A stretch of 64,000 nucleotides of DNA, taken from positions 5,084,001-5,148,000 of the forward strand of contig NZ_AP024646.1 in the NCBI RefSeq assembly GCF_019977235.1, given 5' to 3'. Positions 46,719-56,136 of this stretch are shown here, piece by piece. Below the pieces are notes generated by a model. The model saw nothing but the letters and a program-made list of their open reading frames with translations. It was not told where the DNA came from and did no database searches. The position numbers and the translations under genes are program-made. The stretch is from Arthrobacter sp. StoSoilB5. GTDB taxonomy: Bacteria > Actinomycetota > Actinomycetes > Actinomycetales > Micrococcaceae. Within the stretch, counting starts at the first letter, position 1, and each line of letters begins with the position of its first letter.

Positions 46719-46745
46719 GGCGGCAGGCGGCTTACGCCTGCCGCC
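46719..46745 (+). terminator. Terminator after the F420-type reductase
   Basis: An 11-bp stem (GGCGGCAGGCG 46719-46729 with 46735-46745) with a GCTTA loop, followed by TCCTTTAT. Confidence 0.75.
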
Positions 46746-46929
46746 TCCTTTATGTGTGCTGCTATGGCGCTTCCACACCACGAAGGGCAAGCAAGATTTG
46801 GGGACGCGAATCGCAGCACGAATTGGAGGCTGCACGCACATTATGAGTGGCTGCCTCCCCGGAAGCCCGGCGCATAGGGCATCCGAGGAGGCGGCCACGC
46901 CTAATCAGCCCCAAAACCGAGGAGTTGCT

Positions 46930-47712
46930 ATGTCTACCCACAAAGAGAAATGGCCTGCAGGAACACCCACATGGGTGGATCTGGGCGTCGATGATCTCCC
47001 TGCCGCGAAGTCCTTCTACACGGAGCTGTTTGGCTGGAACTACCTCTCCGGCGACGAGGAGGCCGGGGGCTACCTGCTGGCCCAACTCGACGGACATGCA
47101 GTTGCGGGACTTGGCCCCAAACAGGATCCCAACATGCCGACCGTCTGGACCACCTATCTTGCCTCGGACAACGTAGACACCACGGCCAAAGAGGTAGCAG
47201 CGGCTGGCGGCCAACTCATTGCTCCCCCCTTTGATGTGATGGATTCCGGGCGAATGGCAATTGCTGCGGACAGTGTCGGCGCGGTCTTTGGCATCTGGGA
47301 GGCGGGAAGCCATATCGGAGCGGAGCGCGTCAATGAACACGGTGCATTGTGCTGGAACGAACTCCACACCCGCGATTACGAGGTGGCCCGGTCCTTCTAT
47401 GCGGATGTCTTTGGCTTCAGCTACCACGACGTCGATCAGGATGGGTTCATTTACTCAACCCTCAAGCGGCCTTCCGATGGCCGCGAAGTGGGCGGCATTC
47501 ATCACGACACCGAAATTGCCGAGGGCGTCCCGAACCACTGGTTGGCCTGGTTTGCCAGCGACAACGTAGATCGAACTGCCGCAACGGCCTTGGAACTCGG
47601 CTCTTCGGCGTTGATGCCTCTCACGGACAGCCCGATGGGAAGGATGGCAATCCTGCAGGCACCGCAGGGGGAAATCTTCGGCATCATCGGCACGCCCCGG
47701 ACCAAGGACTGA
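46930..47712 (+). CDS. VOC-family protein, two glyoxalase-like domains
   Basis: A 260-residue protein made of two VOC domains (about 10-125 and 135-255). Each starts with a strand-helix module (TWVDLGVDDLPAAKSFYTELF and ELHTRDYEVARSFYADVF) and closes with GxFGIWE or GEIFGIIG. Members of this actinobacterial type (CFP30B-like) are often annotated as hydroxylases or bleomycin-resistance-like, with no proven activity. GAGGAG precedes the ATG at 46930. It is convergent with the PaaX gene 14 bases away. Confidence 0.82.
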   Translation: MSTHKEKWPAGTPTWVDLGVDDLPAAKSFYTELFGWNYLSGDEEAGGYLLAQLDGHAVAGLGPKQDPNMPTVWTTYLASDNVDTTAKEVAAAGGQLIAPPFDVMDSGRMAIAADSVGAVFGIWEAGSHIGAERVNEHGALCWNELHTRDYEVARSFYADVFGFSYHDVDQDGFIYSTLKRPSDGREVGGIHHDTEIAEGVPNHWLAWFASDNVDRTAATALELGSSALMPLTDSPMGRMAILQAPQGEIFGIIGTPRTKD

Positions 47713-47726
47713 GCCGGAACCAACAA

Positions 47727-48611
47727 CTAGGTAAGGACAGGGTCCAAGGCTTCGCTGATGACCTCATGGGCGTGCGCCGCAGCGAGGGGCGCCGCGAGGC
47801 GGTGCACTGCCTGGAAAGTCCGGCGGACTGCCGGTCCGTGCCATTCGGGCGGAAGGTAGTCCGCCGGCAGGTTTGGGTCGCGGTAGGGAAACTTTCGCCA
47901 CAAGGTGAGCATCGGGATGTAGTAACGGAAAGCATCGCGGCGCACCTCTGCAGTGGAATCAGCCAAGGCAGCCTCAGGGTCATCGCCCACCAGGCCAATC
48001 CACTGCTGCTCGGCGCCCCGGTAGATCTCAAGGAACTCCGTGAATTGTTCATCGAGTTCCTTGAGATCCCACCACTCGGAGATCTTGGGCCGCATGGGGC
48101 CATCGAAAACGTAGTCGCTGCGGAAGAGATCTACGAATTCGATGAGCCCGCCCGCTGTGAGGCGTTCCCGGGCTTGCTCCAGTTTGTGGGCCGGCGCGAT
48201 CCACACACCGGACGCCACCGATCCAAATCCCAGGCTGGATAAAGCGGACCTCAGCTGGTGACGGCGGTTCCGCATCGACTCTGGGACGGAGAACACGGCG
48301 AGCACCCACGTATCCACGGGCGCTGGCTGCTCCGGGGCGAAGATCCTCCGATCACCTTCCCGGAAGACGTCGCTCACCGATTCAGAGATCTTGTACTTGG
48401 CAATGCCGCCTTCGCGGACGCTCTTCAGGACACCCTTGGCCTTAAGCCTGGAAACCGACGACCTCACACCTGGCGCGTCATAGCCGAGGGTACCGAGCAT
48501 CGAAACCAGCGCGGAGACCGGCAACGCATCCCCAGCGTTCCTGCCGTAGAGACCGAAGATGGTAACCAGGAGTTGCTGATGGCGCACCGGGGGTGCCGGG
48601 ACGGCGAACAT
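47727..48611 (-). CDS. PaaX-family transcriptional regulator
   Basis: A 294-residue PaaX-type regulator: an N-terminal winged helix (about 10-70, QQLLVTIFGLYGR and SSVSRLKAKGVL), a central ferredoxin-like domain and a C-terminal helical domain with FRYYIPMLTLWRKFPYRDPNLP. I chose the ATG at 48609-48611, which has GAGGATCC upstream, over several earlier ATG/GTG codons without sites. PaaX proteins sense aryl-CoA thioesters, which fits the adjacent aryl-CoA operon. A long hairpin separates it from the thioesterase gene, so it has its own promoter. Confidence 0.9.
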   Translation of the reverse strand: MFAVPAPPVRHQQLLVTIFGLYGRNAGDALPVSALVSMLGTLGYDAPGVRSSVSRLKAKGVLKSVREGGIAKYKISESVSDVFREGDRRIFAPEQPAPVDTWVLAVFSVPESMRNRRHQLRSALSSLGFGSVASGVWIAPAHKLEQARERLTAGGLIEFVDLFRSDYVFDGPMRPKISEWWDLKELDEQFTEFLEIYRGAEQQWIGLVGDDPEAALADSTAEVRRDAFRYYIPMLTLWRKFPYRDPNLPADYLPPEWHGPAVRRTFQAVHRLAAPLAAAHAHEVISEALDPVLT

Positions 48612-48681
48612 TGAAGGATCCTCATTTCCGCGCCTGGGTGAGGCGCCAGTCATGTTCATCATAGGTGCGCCATGGATCACC

Positions 48682-48736
48682 GAGATGACATTTAAGGCCC
48701 ATGTTGAGCTGCAACATGGGCCTTAAATGCCATCTC
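48682..48736 (-). terminator. Long hairpin ending the aryl-CoA operon
   Basis: An 18-bp perfect stem (CATTTAAGGCCCATGTTG at 48688-48705 side with its complement at about 48711-48729) with a short loop is extended by GAGATG/CATCTC after one bulged base on each side. It lies 8 bases past the thioesterase stop and upstream of paaX. It can work on both strands. Confidence 0.7.
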
Positions 48737-48743
48737 GCGGGGG

Positions 48744-49205
48744 CTAGCCAGCAAACCGCACAGCCCGGACGAAATGCTCCGGCCAGGGCTGCGCGGCGGT
48801 GGTGCCATTGGGGACGTGGACCGTGGTGACCGTCCCGAAGGCGGCCACATCGCTGCCGTCCGACGGGGCACCTTGGTGGGTGACGCCGTCGGACGTTCCA
48901 TGGACAGCATCTTCAAGCGGGTGGCCCCTGACCTCGAAGGCCATGGTCAGCGAGGTTCGGCCGAGTGCGTGGATTTTCACCGTAGCGGTGACGCGCTGGC
49001 CGAACCACAGCTTCGCCTTGTAATTGATCACCTGCTGGACGCGCGGAGCGTTGGGGAAGTAGTCGGGCAGCTCCAGGGAGCGGAAGAGTTCTGCCTCGGC
49101 GGCTTCCACCCATCGGAGGATGGCCGAATTGTGTTGGTGGCCGGAGGCATCGGTGTCCACCCACTCGACCGTCCGCTCAACGCTCGCTTCAGGAAACGCG
49201 TCCAT
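48744..49205 (-). CDS. Hotdog-fold acyl-CoA thioesterase (4-hydroxybenzoyl-CoA type)
   Basis: A 153-residue hotdog protein. EWVDTDASGHQHNSAILRWVEAAEAELF carries the catalytic Asp and the helix of the 4-hydroxybenzoyl-CoA thioesterase family. TAGGAG precedes the ATG at 49203-49205. It is the last gene of the aryl-CoA operon and probably frees the hydroxylated aromatic acid from its CoA ester. A second thioesterase of the TesB type is in the same operon. Confidence 0.87.
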   Translation of the reverse strand: MDAFPEASVERTVEWVDTDASGHQHNSAILRWVEAAEAELFRSLELPDYFPNAPRVQQVINYKAKLWFGQRVTATVKIHALGRTSLTMAFEVRGHPLEDAVHGTSDGVTHQGAPSDGSDVAAFGTVTTVHVPNGTTAAQPWPEHFVRAVRFAG

Positions 49206-49212
49206 GATTCTC

Positions 49213-50592
49213 CTAGCGGGTGCCGACTGCGGCGGTCTCGTCGTCCGGGTCCGTGCTTCCAGCTGCAGCCTTGGACGGAATAACCGTCGCCTCTGATTGC
49301 GGCTTCGGAATCATTGCGACGGCGGCTGCGGCCACCAATGCGATGCCGGCGAAGATCGCGAAGTTGGCCTCAAAGGGCAGCTTGGAACCTGCAATCCAGC
49401 CGCCGATCAAAGGTCCGGAGATGGCACCCAAGCGGGCGAAGCTGAGAGCCCAACCCGTGGCGGTACCGCGAACCTTCGCCGGGTAGTAGTCAGCGATGTA
49501 GCCGGTGAGGACCAGGGAAGTGGAGATGGACCCAACCCCCGCAAAGGCCACGAACAGCAGGTTGACCACCATGGTGTTGGGGAAGACGAGCAGCATGATG
49601 CCTAAGCCACCCAGAATGTAGAACACCACCAGGATGAGCTTCTTGCCGTACTTGTCCGCCGCACGGCCCAGGAGCAGGCCGCCGATAGCCGAAGCCAGGC
49701 TGAAGACCAACAGGAACGTCAGGGAAGAGCCGAGATCGTAGCCGGCCTTCTTCATGATGCTCGGCAGCCAGGTGTTGAGCCCATAAACGAGCACCAGGCC
49801 GCAGAACAGCGAGATCCAGAAGAAGACGGTGGAGCGGAGGTACTTCAGGGAGAACATCGTGGTGATGGTCTTCCACCACGGATCGGCGCTGTGCGAACCG
49901 GCCTGTGCCACCACCGCAACCGGCTGGTAATCGGCGATCTCCAACTTTGCAGCCAGGGTAGTGGCTTCCTCTTTACGCCCCTTGGACTCGAGGTACTCCA
50001 ACGATTCCGGGAGGAACTTCCAAATGATCGGCAGCAGGACAATGGGCGCGGCACCAATAGCGATCACGGCACGCCACCCGCCAACCGGCAGCACAAACAT
50101 CGCAGCAAGCGCGGCCGCAACGATGCCCAGCGAGTAGCCGGAATACATGAGGCCATAGTTGTAGGAACGCTTGTTTGGAGCTGAGTACTCGATGGTCAAG
50201 GCCGCGGCAACAGGGATGACGCCACCCATGCCCAGTCCGCCGATGAGCCGGAAGAGTCCGAACAGCTCAGGTGTAGGAGCCCACGCTGCACCGGCCTGGG
50301 TGAGGGTGAAGATCACCATGGACGCCAGCAGCATCTTCTTGCGGCCCACAAGGTCGCTGAGCGTTCCGATGAACAGGGCTCCAATAAGCATGCCGATCAA
50401 GGCATATGATCCCAGACCACCAAGGGCCAGCGGGCTCAGGCTCCATTCCTTGTACTCGGCAAGGGCAGGAAGCACGGCTCCCAGGACGCCGACGTCGTAA
50501 CCCTCAGCGAGGATTGCGAGCCAGCAACAAATCAACACCAAGCCGGTAGTCCGGGTGGGCACTTTCCAGTCGTTCACGGTTGAGGTGGCCAC
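49213..50592 (-). CDS. Aromatic acid MFS transporter (AAHS family)
   Basis: A 459-residue MFS protein with 12 membrane segments. The first segment contains EGYDVGVLGAVLP, matching the Asp motif of aromatic acid:proton symporters such as BenK and PcaK, and DLVGRKKML is the loop 2-3 motif. The GTG at 50590-50592 lies two bases after the stop of the upstream oxygenase gene; no gene-like extension beyond it is supported. It should import the aromatic acid activated by the ligase. Confidence 0.9.
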   Translation of the reverse strand: MATSTVNDWKVPTRTTGLVLICCWLAILAEGYDVGVLGAVLPALAEYKEWSLSPLALGGLGSYALIGMLIGALFIGTLSDLVGRKKMLLASMVIFTLTQAGAAWAPTPELFGLFRLIGGLGMGGVIPVAAALTIEYSAPNKRSYNYGLMYSGYSLGIVAAALAAMFVLPVGGWRAVIAIGAAPIVLLPIIWKFLPESLEYLESKGRKEEATTLAAKLEIADYQPVAVVAQAGSHSADPWWKTITTMFSLKYLRSTVFFWISLFCGLVLVYGLNTWLPSIMKKAGYDLGSSLTFLLVFSLASAIGGLLLGRAADKYGKKLILVVFYILGGLGIMLLVFPNTMVVNLLFVAFAGVGSISTSLVLTGYIADYYPAKVRGTATGWALSFARLGAISGPLIGGWIAGSKLPFEANFAIFAGIALVAAAAVAMIPKPQSEATVIPSKAAAGSTDPDDETAAVGTR

Positions 50593-50594
50593 GT

Positions 50595-52985
50595 CTACTT
50601 CACCAGTACCGACGCTGCTGCGGATGCGGGGGTCCAGCGCAGGTGGGTGTTGAGTTCCTCGGTGTCTGGTTCCTTGAGCAGGGACAGGCGGGGACGGACT
50701 GCGTCGGTACGCGAGCTCGGCGGCTTGCGGCGGCCGGCGCGGAACTGCGGGATCCACTGGGCACCGGGGCCGTGGTATTCCTGCTCCGCTGCGGCGTGGA
50801 GTGTCCACTGGGGGTCGTAGAGGTGGGTACGGCCCAGGGCGATCAGGTCGGCGCGGCCTGCGAGCAGAATGGAGTTCACGTCGTCGTAGCTGGAGATGGC
50901 GCCGACGGCGATCACGGCCACCCCTGCCGGGGCGGCGACTTCCTGGCGGATGCGGTCCGCGAACGGAGTCTGGTAGCTGCGGCCGAACGCGGGCTTCTCT
51001 TCCTTGGCTACCTGGCCGGTGGAAACATCCAGTCCCGCGGCACCGTGCTCCACAAACGCCTTGGCGATCTCGATCGAGTCGTCGGAGGTGTTGCCGCCTT
51101 CGATCCAGTCGGTCGCGGAGATGCGTACCGTCACGGGCTTGTGGGCAGGCCACGCCGCGCGAACGGCGTCGAACACTTCCAGCGGGAACCGCAGCCGGTT
51201 TTCCAGGCTGCCACCGTATTCGTCGGTGCGTTGGTTGGAAACGGGCGAGAGGAAGGAGGAGAGCAGGTAGCCGTGGGCGGCGTGGATCTCCAGGAGGTCA
51301 AAGCCTGCCTGCTCGGCCCGGAGGGTCGCGGCGACGAACTCGTCCCTGATGGCGTCCATGCCGGCGCGGTCCAGTTCGGCCGGGGTCTGGTTCTCCGGGC
51401 CGTACGGCAGCGCGGACGGGCCAACGGTGCCCCAGTTGCCGGTGTTGAGGGGCTGGTCGATGCCTTCCCACATGAGTTTGGTGGAGCCCTTGCGGCCGGA
51501 GTGGCCTAGCTGGGCGCCGATCTTGGCGGTGGAGCGGCCGTGGACGAAGTCCACGATTTCCTTCCAGCTATCGCGCTGTTCGTCGGTGTAGAGGCCGCTG
51601 CAGCCGGGGGTGATGCGGCCGGTTTCGGAAACGCAGACCATTTCGGTCATGACCAGGCCGGCGCCGCCCAGGGCCTTGGAGCCGAGGTGGACCTTGTGGA
51701 AGTCGCCCGGGATGCCGTCGGTGGCGGAGTACATGTCCATCGGCGAGACGATGATGCGGTTCTTCAGCTCCAGTTCACCGATGCGGAAGGGCTGGAACAT
51801 TGCCGGGGCTACCTGGTCCAGGCCCTGGGAGGCGGCGAAGTTGCGGTCCACGGCGTCGGCGAATTCGGGGTCGCGAAGGCGCAGGTTTTCCTGGGTGATG
51901 CGGCGGCTGCGGGTGAGAAGGTTGAACGCGAACTGGGTGGGGTCCTGGTCCTTGTACTGGCCGATCCGTTCGAACCATTCCAGCGAGGCCTGCGCGGCGC
52001 GCTGGGTGGAGGCGACCACGGGCCGGCGCTCGGCCTCGTACGCGGCAAGGGCGGAGTCAACGTCCGGGTGTTCGTGCAGGCACGCGGCCAGCGCGAGGGA
52101 GTCTTCCATGGCCAGTTTCGTGCCGGAGCCGATGGAGAAGTGCGCGGTGTGGGCGGCGTCGCCGAGCAGGACAACGTTGCCCTTGCGCCAGCTCTGGTTC
52201 CGCACCGTGGTGAAGTTGATCCACTTGGAGTTGTTGGACAGGACCTCGTAGCCGTCCAGTTCCTCGGCGAAAATCTCACGGATCTTCGCGATCGCTTTCT
52301 CGTCCGAGACCCCGGGAGGGAAGACCTCGTTGGCGGTTTCGTCGAACCCTGCCGCGTGCCAGACGTCCTGGTGCATTTCCACGATGAACGTCGAGCCCTC
52401 GTCGGAGTACGGGTAGCCATGGATCTGCATGACGCCGAACTCGGTCTCCTTGACGAAGAACTTGAAGGCCTCGAATACCTGGTCCGTACCGAGCCACATG
52501 AACTTGTTGGTCCGCGGGTCCAGGTCCGGGCCAAACGCGTCGGCATACTTGGCGCGGATCTGGGAGTTCACGCCGTCCGCGGCCAGCACGAGATCGTAAC
52601 CGGCTTCGAGTTCCTCAACAGGCGGGGCCATGGTGGAGAACCGAACGTCGACGCCGAGTTCGATGCAGCGGCGCTGCAGCAGCTCCAACAGTTCCTTCCG
52701 GCTCATCGCCGCGAAGCCCTGCCCGCCCACGGTGATCATCTGGTCACGGAAGTGGATGTCGATATCGGACCAGCGCGCGAAGCGGCGGCTCATGTACTCC
52801 GCGACCACCGGATCGGCGTTGCCGATCCCGCCGAGGGTCTCATCGGAAAACACGACGCCGAAGCCAAAGGTATCGCTTGCAGCGTTACGTTCCCAGAGGG
52901 TGATGTCGTGGGAGGGGTCCAGCTGCTTCATCAATGCTGCGAAGTACAGGCCGCCCGGGCCGCCTCCAACAATTGCAATCTTCAT
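50595..52985 (-). CDS. Bifunctional aryl-CoA 5-monooxygenase / OYE reductase
   Basis: A 796-residue fusion. Residues 1-390 are an FAD monooxygenase (IAIVGGGPGGLYFA at the N-terminus, VLLGDAAHTAHFSIGSG at about 272-288). Residues 395-796 are an Old Yellow Enzyme-type NADH:flavin domain (FRIGELELKNRIIVSPMDMYS, HAAHGYLLSSFLSP, SNQRTDEYGG). This plan is that of salicylyl-CoA 5-hydroxylase and of 2-aminobenzoyl-CoA monooxygenase/reductase. The ATG at 52983-52985 follows AAGGAG. In the operon it should hydroxylate, and possibly reduce, the CoA ester made by the ligase. Which aromatic acid is used cannot be told from sequence. Confidence 0.9.
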   Translation of the reverse strand: MKIAIVGGGPGGLYFAALMKQLDPSHDITLWERNAASDTFGFGVVFSDETLGGIGNADPVVAEYMSRRFARWSDIDIHFRDQMITVGGQGFAAMSRKELLELLQRRCIELGVDVRFSTMAPPVEELEAGYDLVLAADGVNSQIRAKYADAFGPDLDPRTNKFMWLGTDQVFEAFKFFVKETEFGVMQIHGYPYSDEGSTFIVEMHQDVWHAAGFDETANEVFPPGVSDEKAIAKIREIFAEELDGYEVLSNNSKWINFTTVRNQSWRKGNVVLLGDAAHTAHFSIGSGTKLAMEDSLALAACLHEHPDVDSALAAYEAERRPVVASTQRAAQASLEWFERIGQYKDQDPTQFAFNLLTRSRRITQENLRLRDPEFADAVDRNFAASQGLDQVAPAMFQPFRIGELELKNRIIVSPMDMYSATDGIPGDFHKVHLGSKALGGAGLVMTEMVCVSETGRITPGCSGLYTDEQRDSWKEIVDFVHGRSTAKIGAQLGHSGRKGSTKLMWEGIDQPLNTGNWGTVGPSALPYGPENQTPAELDRAGMDAIRDEFVAATLRAEQAGFDLLEIHAAHGYLLSSFLSPVSNQRTDEYGGSLENRLRFPLEVFDAVRAAWPAHKPVTVRISATDWIEGGNTSDDSIEIAKAFVEHGAAGLDVSTGQVAKEEKPAFGRSYQTPFADRIRQEVAAPAGVAVIAVGAISSYDDVNSILLAGRADLIALGRTHLYDPQWTLHAAAEQEYHGPGAQWIPQFRAGRRKPPSSRTDAVRPRLSLLKEPDTEELNTHLRWTPASAAASVLVK

Positions 52986-52999
52986 GGTTGTGCTCCTTC

Positions 53000-54697
53000 T
53001 CAAGCCTGGCTCTGGCCGGCAGGGGTAAGTTGGTCGGTTTGTGCTTCGCCCGGGTTGCCCTCGTTGGCGGAGGTGCCTTCATGGAGGAGGCCGTCGCGGA
53101 GCTTGAAGTGCTGCAGTTTGCCGCTGGGATTGCGTGGCAATTCAGTGACGAACCGGACGTCCCGCGGGTACTTGTACGGGGCGATGGTCTGCTTCACGAA
53201 GTCCTGGATTTCCTTGCGCTTCGCGGCGTCGCCTATGACGCCTTCACGCAGCACGATGAACGCGCAGACAACACTGCCGCGCTCCGGGTCAGGACGGCCG
53301 ATCACGGCGTTCTCTACCACATCCGGGTGCTGGTCGATGGCCGCCTCCACCTCGGGTGCGCCGATGTTGTATCCGGAGGAAACGATCATGTTGTCCGAAC
53401 GGGCCTGGTACGTGAAGTACCCGTCCTCATCCTTGGTGAACGTATCTCCGGTGACGTTCCAGCCGTTGACGACGTAGTTCGTTTGGCGGGCGTCGTCCAG
53501 GTAGCGGCATCCTGTTGGTCCGATGACGGCCAACCGGCCAGCCTGCCCGGGACCGAGTTCCTTGCCGGCGTCGTCCAGGATGGTCGCACGGTAGCCGGGC
53601 ACGGCGCGGCCTGTTGTGCCGGGCCGGATGTCATCGCCCGCGGCGGAAATGAACACATGCAGCAACTCCGTGGCGCCGATGCCATTGACCAAGCGCAGTC
53701 CCGTGGCGTCTTGGACGGCCTGCCACGTTTCCTTGGACAGGTGCTCGCCGGCAGAAACGGCCACGCGAAGGCCCCGGAGCAGGTCCCCGCGCTGCTCCTT
53801 GAGGATCGCGCGGTAGGCAGTAGGAGCAGTGAACAGGATCGTCGCTCCGGCTGTGGCTGCGTTCTCGGCCAGGTCCACCGGCGCTGCCTTTTCGGTCAGC
53901 AGCGATGACGCTCCAAACCGCAGCGGGAAGACCACCAGGCCACCGAGCCCAAAGGTGAATGCGAGGGGCGGCGAACCGGCGAACACGTCATCCGCAGTGG
54001 GCTGCAGAATGTAACGGGCGAACGTATCTGCGTTGGCCAGGAGGTCCCGGTGGAAATGCATGGTCACCTTCGGCACACCCGTGGTGCCCGACGTCGGACC
54101 CAGCAGCGCGACGTCGTCCGCCGAGGTATCCACAGCCGTGAATTCGCCGCTCTTCGCGGCGCAGCGGGCGGTCAGGTCGCCGTCGTCGGACCCACCATAC
54201 GAGAGGACAGTGACCTCGTCGCCTGCCGCGACGGCAAGCTCGTCCACGAAGCGGTGGTCCGAGATGGCAACCACCGGCTTGGTGAGCTGGATCAGCGTGG
54301 AGACTTCGGCGGACCGCAGCATGGGCATGGTGGTGACCACTACCGCGCCAGCCTTTAGAACGCCTAGCCAGGCGGCCACAATCCACGGGTTGTTGGGGCC
54401 GCGCAGCATGACGCGGTTGCCGGGCACGACTCCGAGGTCTTCGGTGAGGACTTGGGCTACTTGGTTGGCCCGCTGCTGGAGCTCACCGTAGGTCCAAACC
54501 GTGCCATCCGGCGTGCGAAGGGCGGGTCGGTCCGGGCCATAAGTCTCGACAGCGTCGTCGATCAGCACCGCCGCGGCATTCAGCCGCTCCGGGTAGTGAA
54601 GTTCGGGCAGGGTAAATTCAAGCGCCGGCCAGCTATCGGCAGGCGGCAAATGGTCGCGAGTGAACGTGTCCACATGGGCCGATGGCGTCATGCTCAT
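53000..54697 (-). CDS. Aryl-CoA ligase (2-aminobenzoate/salicylate type)
   Basis: A 565-residue AMP-forming acid-CoA ligase. The phosphate loop is GPTSGTTGVPK (200-210), with GIGATELLHVFIS, the GYFTYQARSDNMIVSSGYNIG hinge and the catalytic Lys in NPSGKLQ near the C-terminus. It is closest in pattern to 2-aminobenzoate-CoA and salicylate-CoA ligases. A 25-residue acidic tail is extra. AAAGGAA precedes the ATG at 54695-54697. It is co-directional and 14 bases from the oxygenase start. Confidence 0.9.
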   Translation of the reverse strand: MSMTPSAHVDTFTRDHLPPADSWPALEFTLPELHYPERLNAAAVLIDDAVETYGPDRPALRTPDGTVWTYGELQQRANQVAQVLTEDLGVVPGNRVMLRGPNNPWIVAAWLGVLKAGAVVVTTMPMLRSAEVSTLIQLTKPVVAISDHRFVDELAVAAGDEVTVLSYGGSDDGDLTARCAAKSGEFTAVDTSADDVALLGPTSGTTGVPKVTMHFHRDLLANADTFARYILQPTADDVFAGSPPLAFTFGLGGLVVFPLRFGASSLLTEKAAPVDLAENAATAGATILFTAPTAYRAILKEQRGDLLRGLRVAVSAGEHLSKETWQAVQDATGLRLVNGIGATELLHVFISAAGDDIRPGTTGRAVPGYRATILDDAGKELGPGQAGRLAVIGPTGCRYLDDARQTNYVVNGWNVTGDTFTKDEDGYFTYQARSDNMIVSSGYNIGAPEVEAAIDQHPDVVENAVIGRPDPERGSVVCAFIVLREGVIGDAAKRKEIQDFVKQTIAPYKYPRDVRFVTELPRNPSGKLQHFKLRDGLLHEGTSANEGNPGEAQTDQLTPAGQSQA

Positions 54698-54757
54698 GGC
54701 CGTTCCTTTCAGTGGTGCGTTAGTGAAGCTGGGGATGATGTTGAGGGGTAAAGCTGT

Positions 54758-55624
54758 TCAGGCGCGGATCATGCCTTCTTGGGCGACCGTGGCGAGGAGC
54801 CTTCCTTGCCGGTCGAAGAAGCGGCCCATGGCCAGGCCCCTGTTGCTTTGGCCTGATATGGCCTCTTGTGAATAGAGGACCCAGTCGTCGGCGCGGCCAT
54901 CGCGGTGGAACCACATGGAGTGGTCAAGGCTGGCGGTAGCTAGCCCTGGACTGGACCAGTTGAGTCCGTTGACCCGGAGTAGCGGCTCCAAGATGGTGTA
55001 GTCGCAAACGTAGGCGAGGGCAGTGCGGTGGAGGTTGGCGTCGTCGGGGAGGCTATCGAAGGCCTTGACCCAGATTGCCTGCTGCGGCGTGGACCCGCCC
55101 TCGAGCTCAATGTATACCGGCCCCGGAATATGCCGCATGTCGAAACTACGGCCCGTAGACCAATAGTCTGCGGCTGGGCTTTCTGTGCCTTCCAGTGCTT
55201 CCGCTGCGGAGCGAAGCGATTCCGGCTCGACGGCGGCAGGAGCCTCAGGCTGGAAATCCGGTCCATCTTCGGGAACTTGGAAGGACCCCATTGCGGCATA
55301 TACGGGCTTGCCATTCTGGAAGCCACGAACCGTGCGTGTGGAGTAGCCGCGGCCATCGCGCAAACGCTCCACTTCATAGCGAACATGGGCGCCGATGTCC
55401 ACGGGCCGCATGAAGTAGCTGTGCATCGAGTGGAGGTTCCTGTCGGCCTCCACCGAAAGCATCATCGCAGCTGCCGCCTGGGCCACCATGTCTCCGCCAT
55501 AAGCCTTGGGCCACGGCACGTATTGGGTGGTGGCTTCGTAGGCTTCGTCGAAAACCTGGGCTTCAACGGCTGTCATCTCCACAGCCCTGAGGAAGGTCTC
55601 CGAGGTCAAGGTTCCAGTGATCAT
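54758..55624 (-). CDS. Acyl-CoA thioesterase II (TesB type)
   Basis: A 288-residue double-hotdog thioesterase. YGGDMVAQAAAAM in the first half, SMHSYFMRP, and the second-half LDHSMWFHR and GLAMGRFFDRQGRL are TesB features. The ATG at 55622-55624 lies four bases after the cupin stop; an upstream in-frame ATG is not conserved. It gives this operon two different thioesterases, perhaps one for the aromatic and one for an aliphatic CoA ester or for CoA salvage. Confidence 0.9.
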   Translation of the reverse strand: MITGTLTSETFLRAVEMTAVEAQVFDEAYEATTQYVPWPKAYGGDMVAQAAAAMMLSVEADRNLHSMHSYFMRPVDIGAHVRYEVERLRDGRGYSTRTVRGFQNGKPVYAAMGSFQVPEDGPDFQPEAPAAVEPESLRSAAEALEGTESPAADYWSTGRSFDMRHIPGPVYIELEGGSTPQQAIWVKAFDSLPDDANLHRTALAYVCDYTILEPLLRVNGLNWSSPGLATASLDHSMWFHRDGRADDWVLYSQEAISGQSNRGLAMGRFFDRQGRLLATVAQEGMIRA

Positions 55625-55628
55625 GGGG

Positions 55629-56111
55629 TTATGCCCTGCGGTAGTCGGCGAGGGTCTCGTCGGCGACATCCTCGAGGTTGACCACGAGGTTCTCGGGCGT
55701 GCGGGCCGTGAGCCAGACGAGTTCTTCTGTCACGGACATGTTGGCTTCCACGTGCGGCATGAACGGTGGCACGAATACCCAGTCGCCGGCCTTCATGTCG
55801 ATGAACTCCTGGTAGTTCTCGCCGAAGTAGATCCGGCCGTGGCCGCGGAGCACGTAGCCGCCGGTCTCGGCCTCGCCATGGTGGTGCGGGAGGGAACGGT
55901 ATCCGGGGGTGTTGGAAACCTGGCCGAACCAGATCTTGGTCGCCGGAGTGTGCTGGATGCTCACGCCGGAGACGCGGATGCAGTCGCCCGACTGTGCGGT
56001 GTTGGTGTCTTCCGCACCGGCGCGGGTCACCACGGGGACAACCTTGCCGTCAGCGCCGGCGTAGATGGAGTTGTCGCCTTCGAGGCGGTATTCGGTGGTG
56101 GTCTGGCTCAT
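55629..56111 (-). CDS. Small single-domain cupin, possible ring-cleavage or accessory enzyme
   Basis: A 160-residue monocupin. Motif 1 holds His76 and His78 (LPHHHGEAE) with Glu82, and motif 2 holds His120 (PPFMPHVEA), so the metal site 3-His/1-Glu is complete. AAAGGAG precedes the ATG at 56109-56111. Gentisate 1,2-dioxygenases are bicupins of about 350 residues, so this protein is too short for the usual type, yet it lies between thioesterase and FAH-family genes where a ring-cleavage enzyme is expected. It may be a one-domain dioxygenase for gentisate or 5-hydroxyanthranilate, or an isomerase. Confidence 0.8.
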   Translation of the reverse strand: MSQTTTEYRLEGDNSIYAGADGKVVPVVTRAGAEDTNTAQSGDCIRVSGVSIQHTPATKIWFGQVSNTPGYRSLPHHHGEAETGGYVLRGHGRIYFGENYQEFIDMKAGDWVFVPPFMPHVEANMSVTEELVWLTARTPENLVVNLEDVADETLADYRRA

Positions 56112-56136
56112 GGGGTTCTCCTTTTGGCGGTGGGTT

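Noticed and set aside
51540..53477. 645-codon plus-strand frame across the oxygenase and ligase genes
   Set aside because: It crosses two well-supported genes and shows only antisense-type composition.
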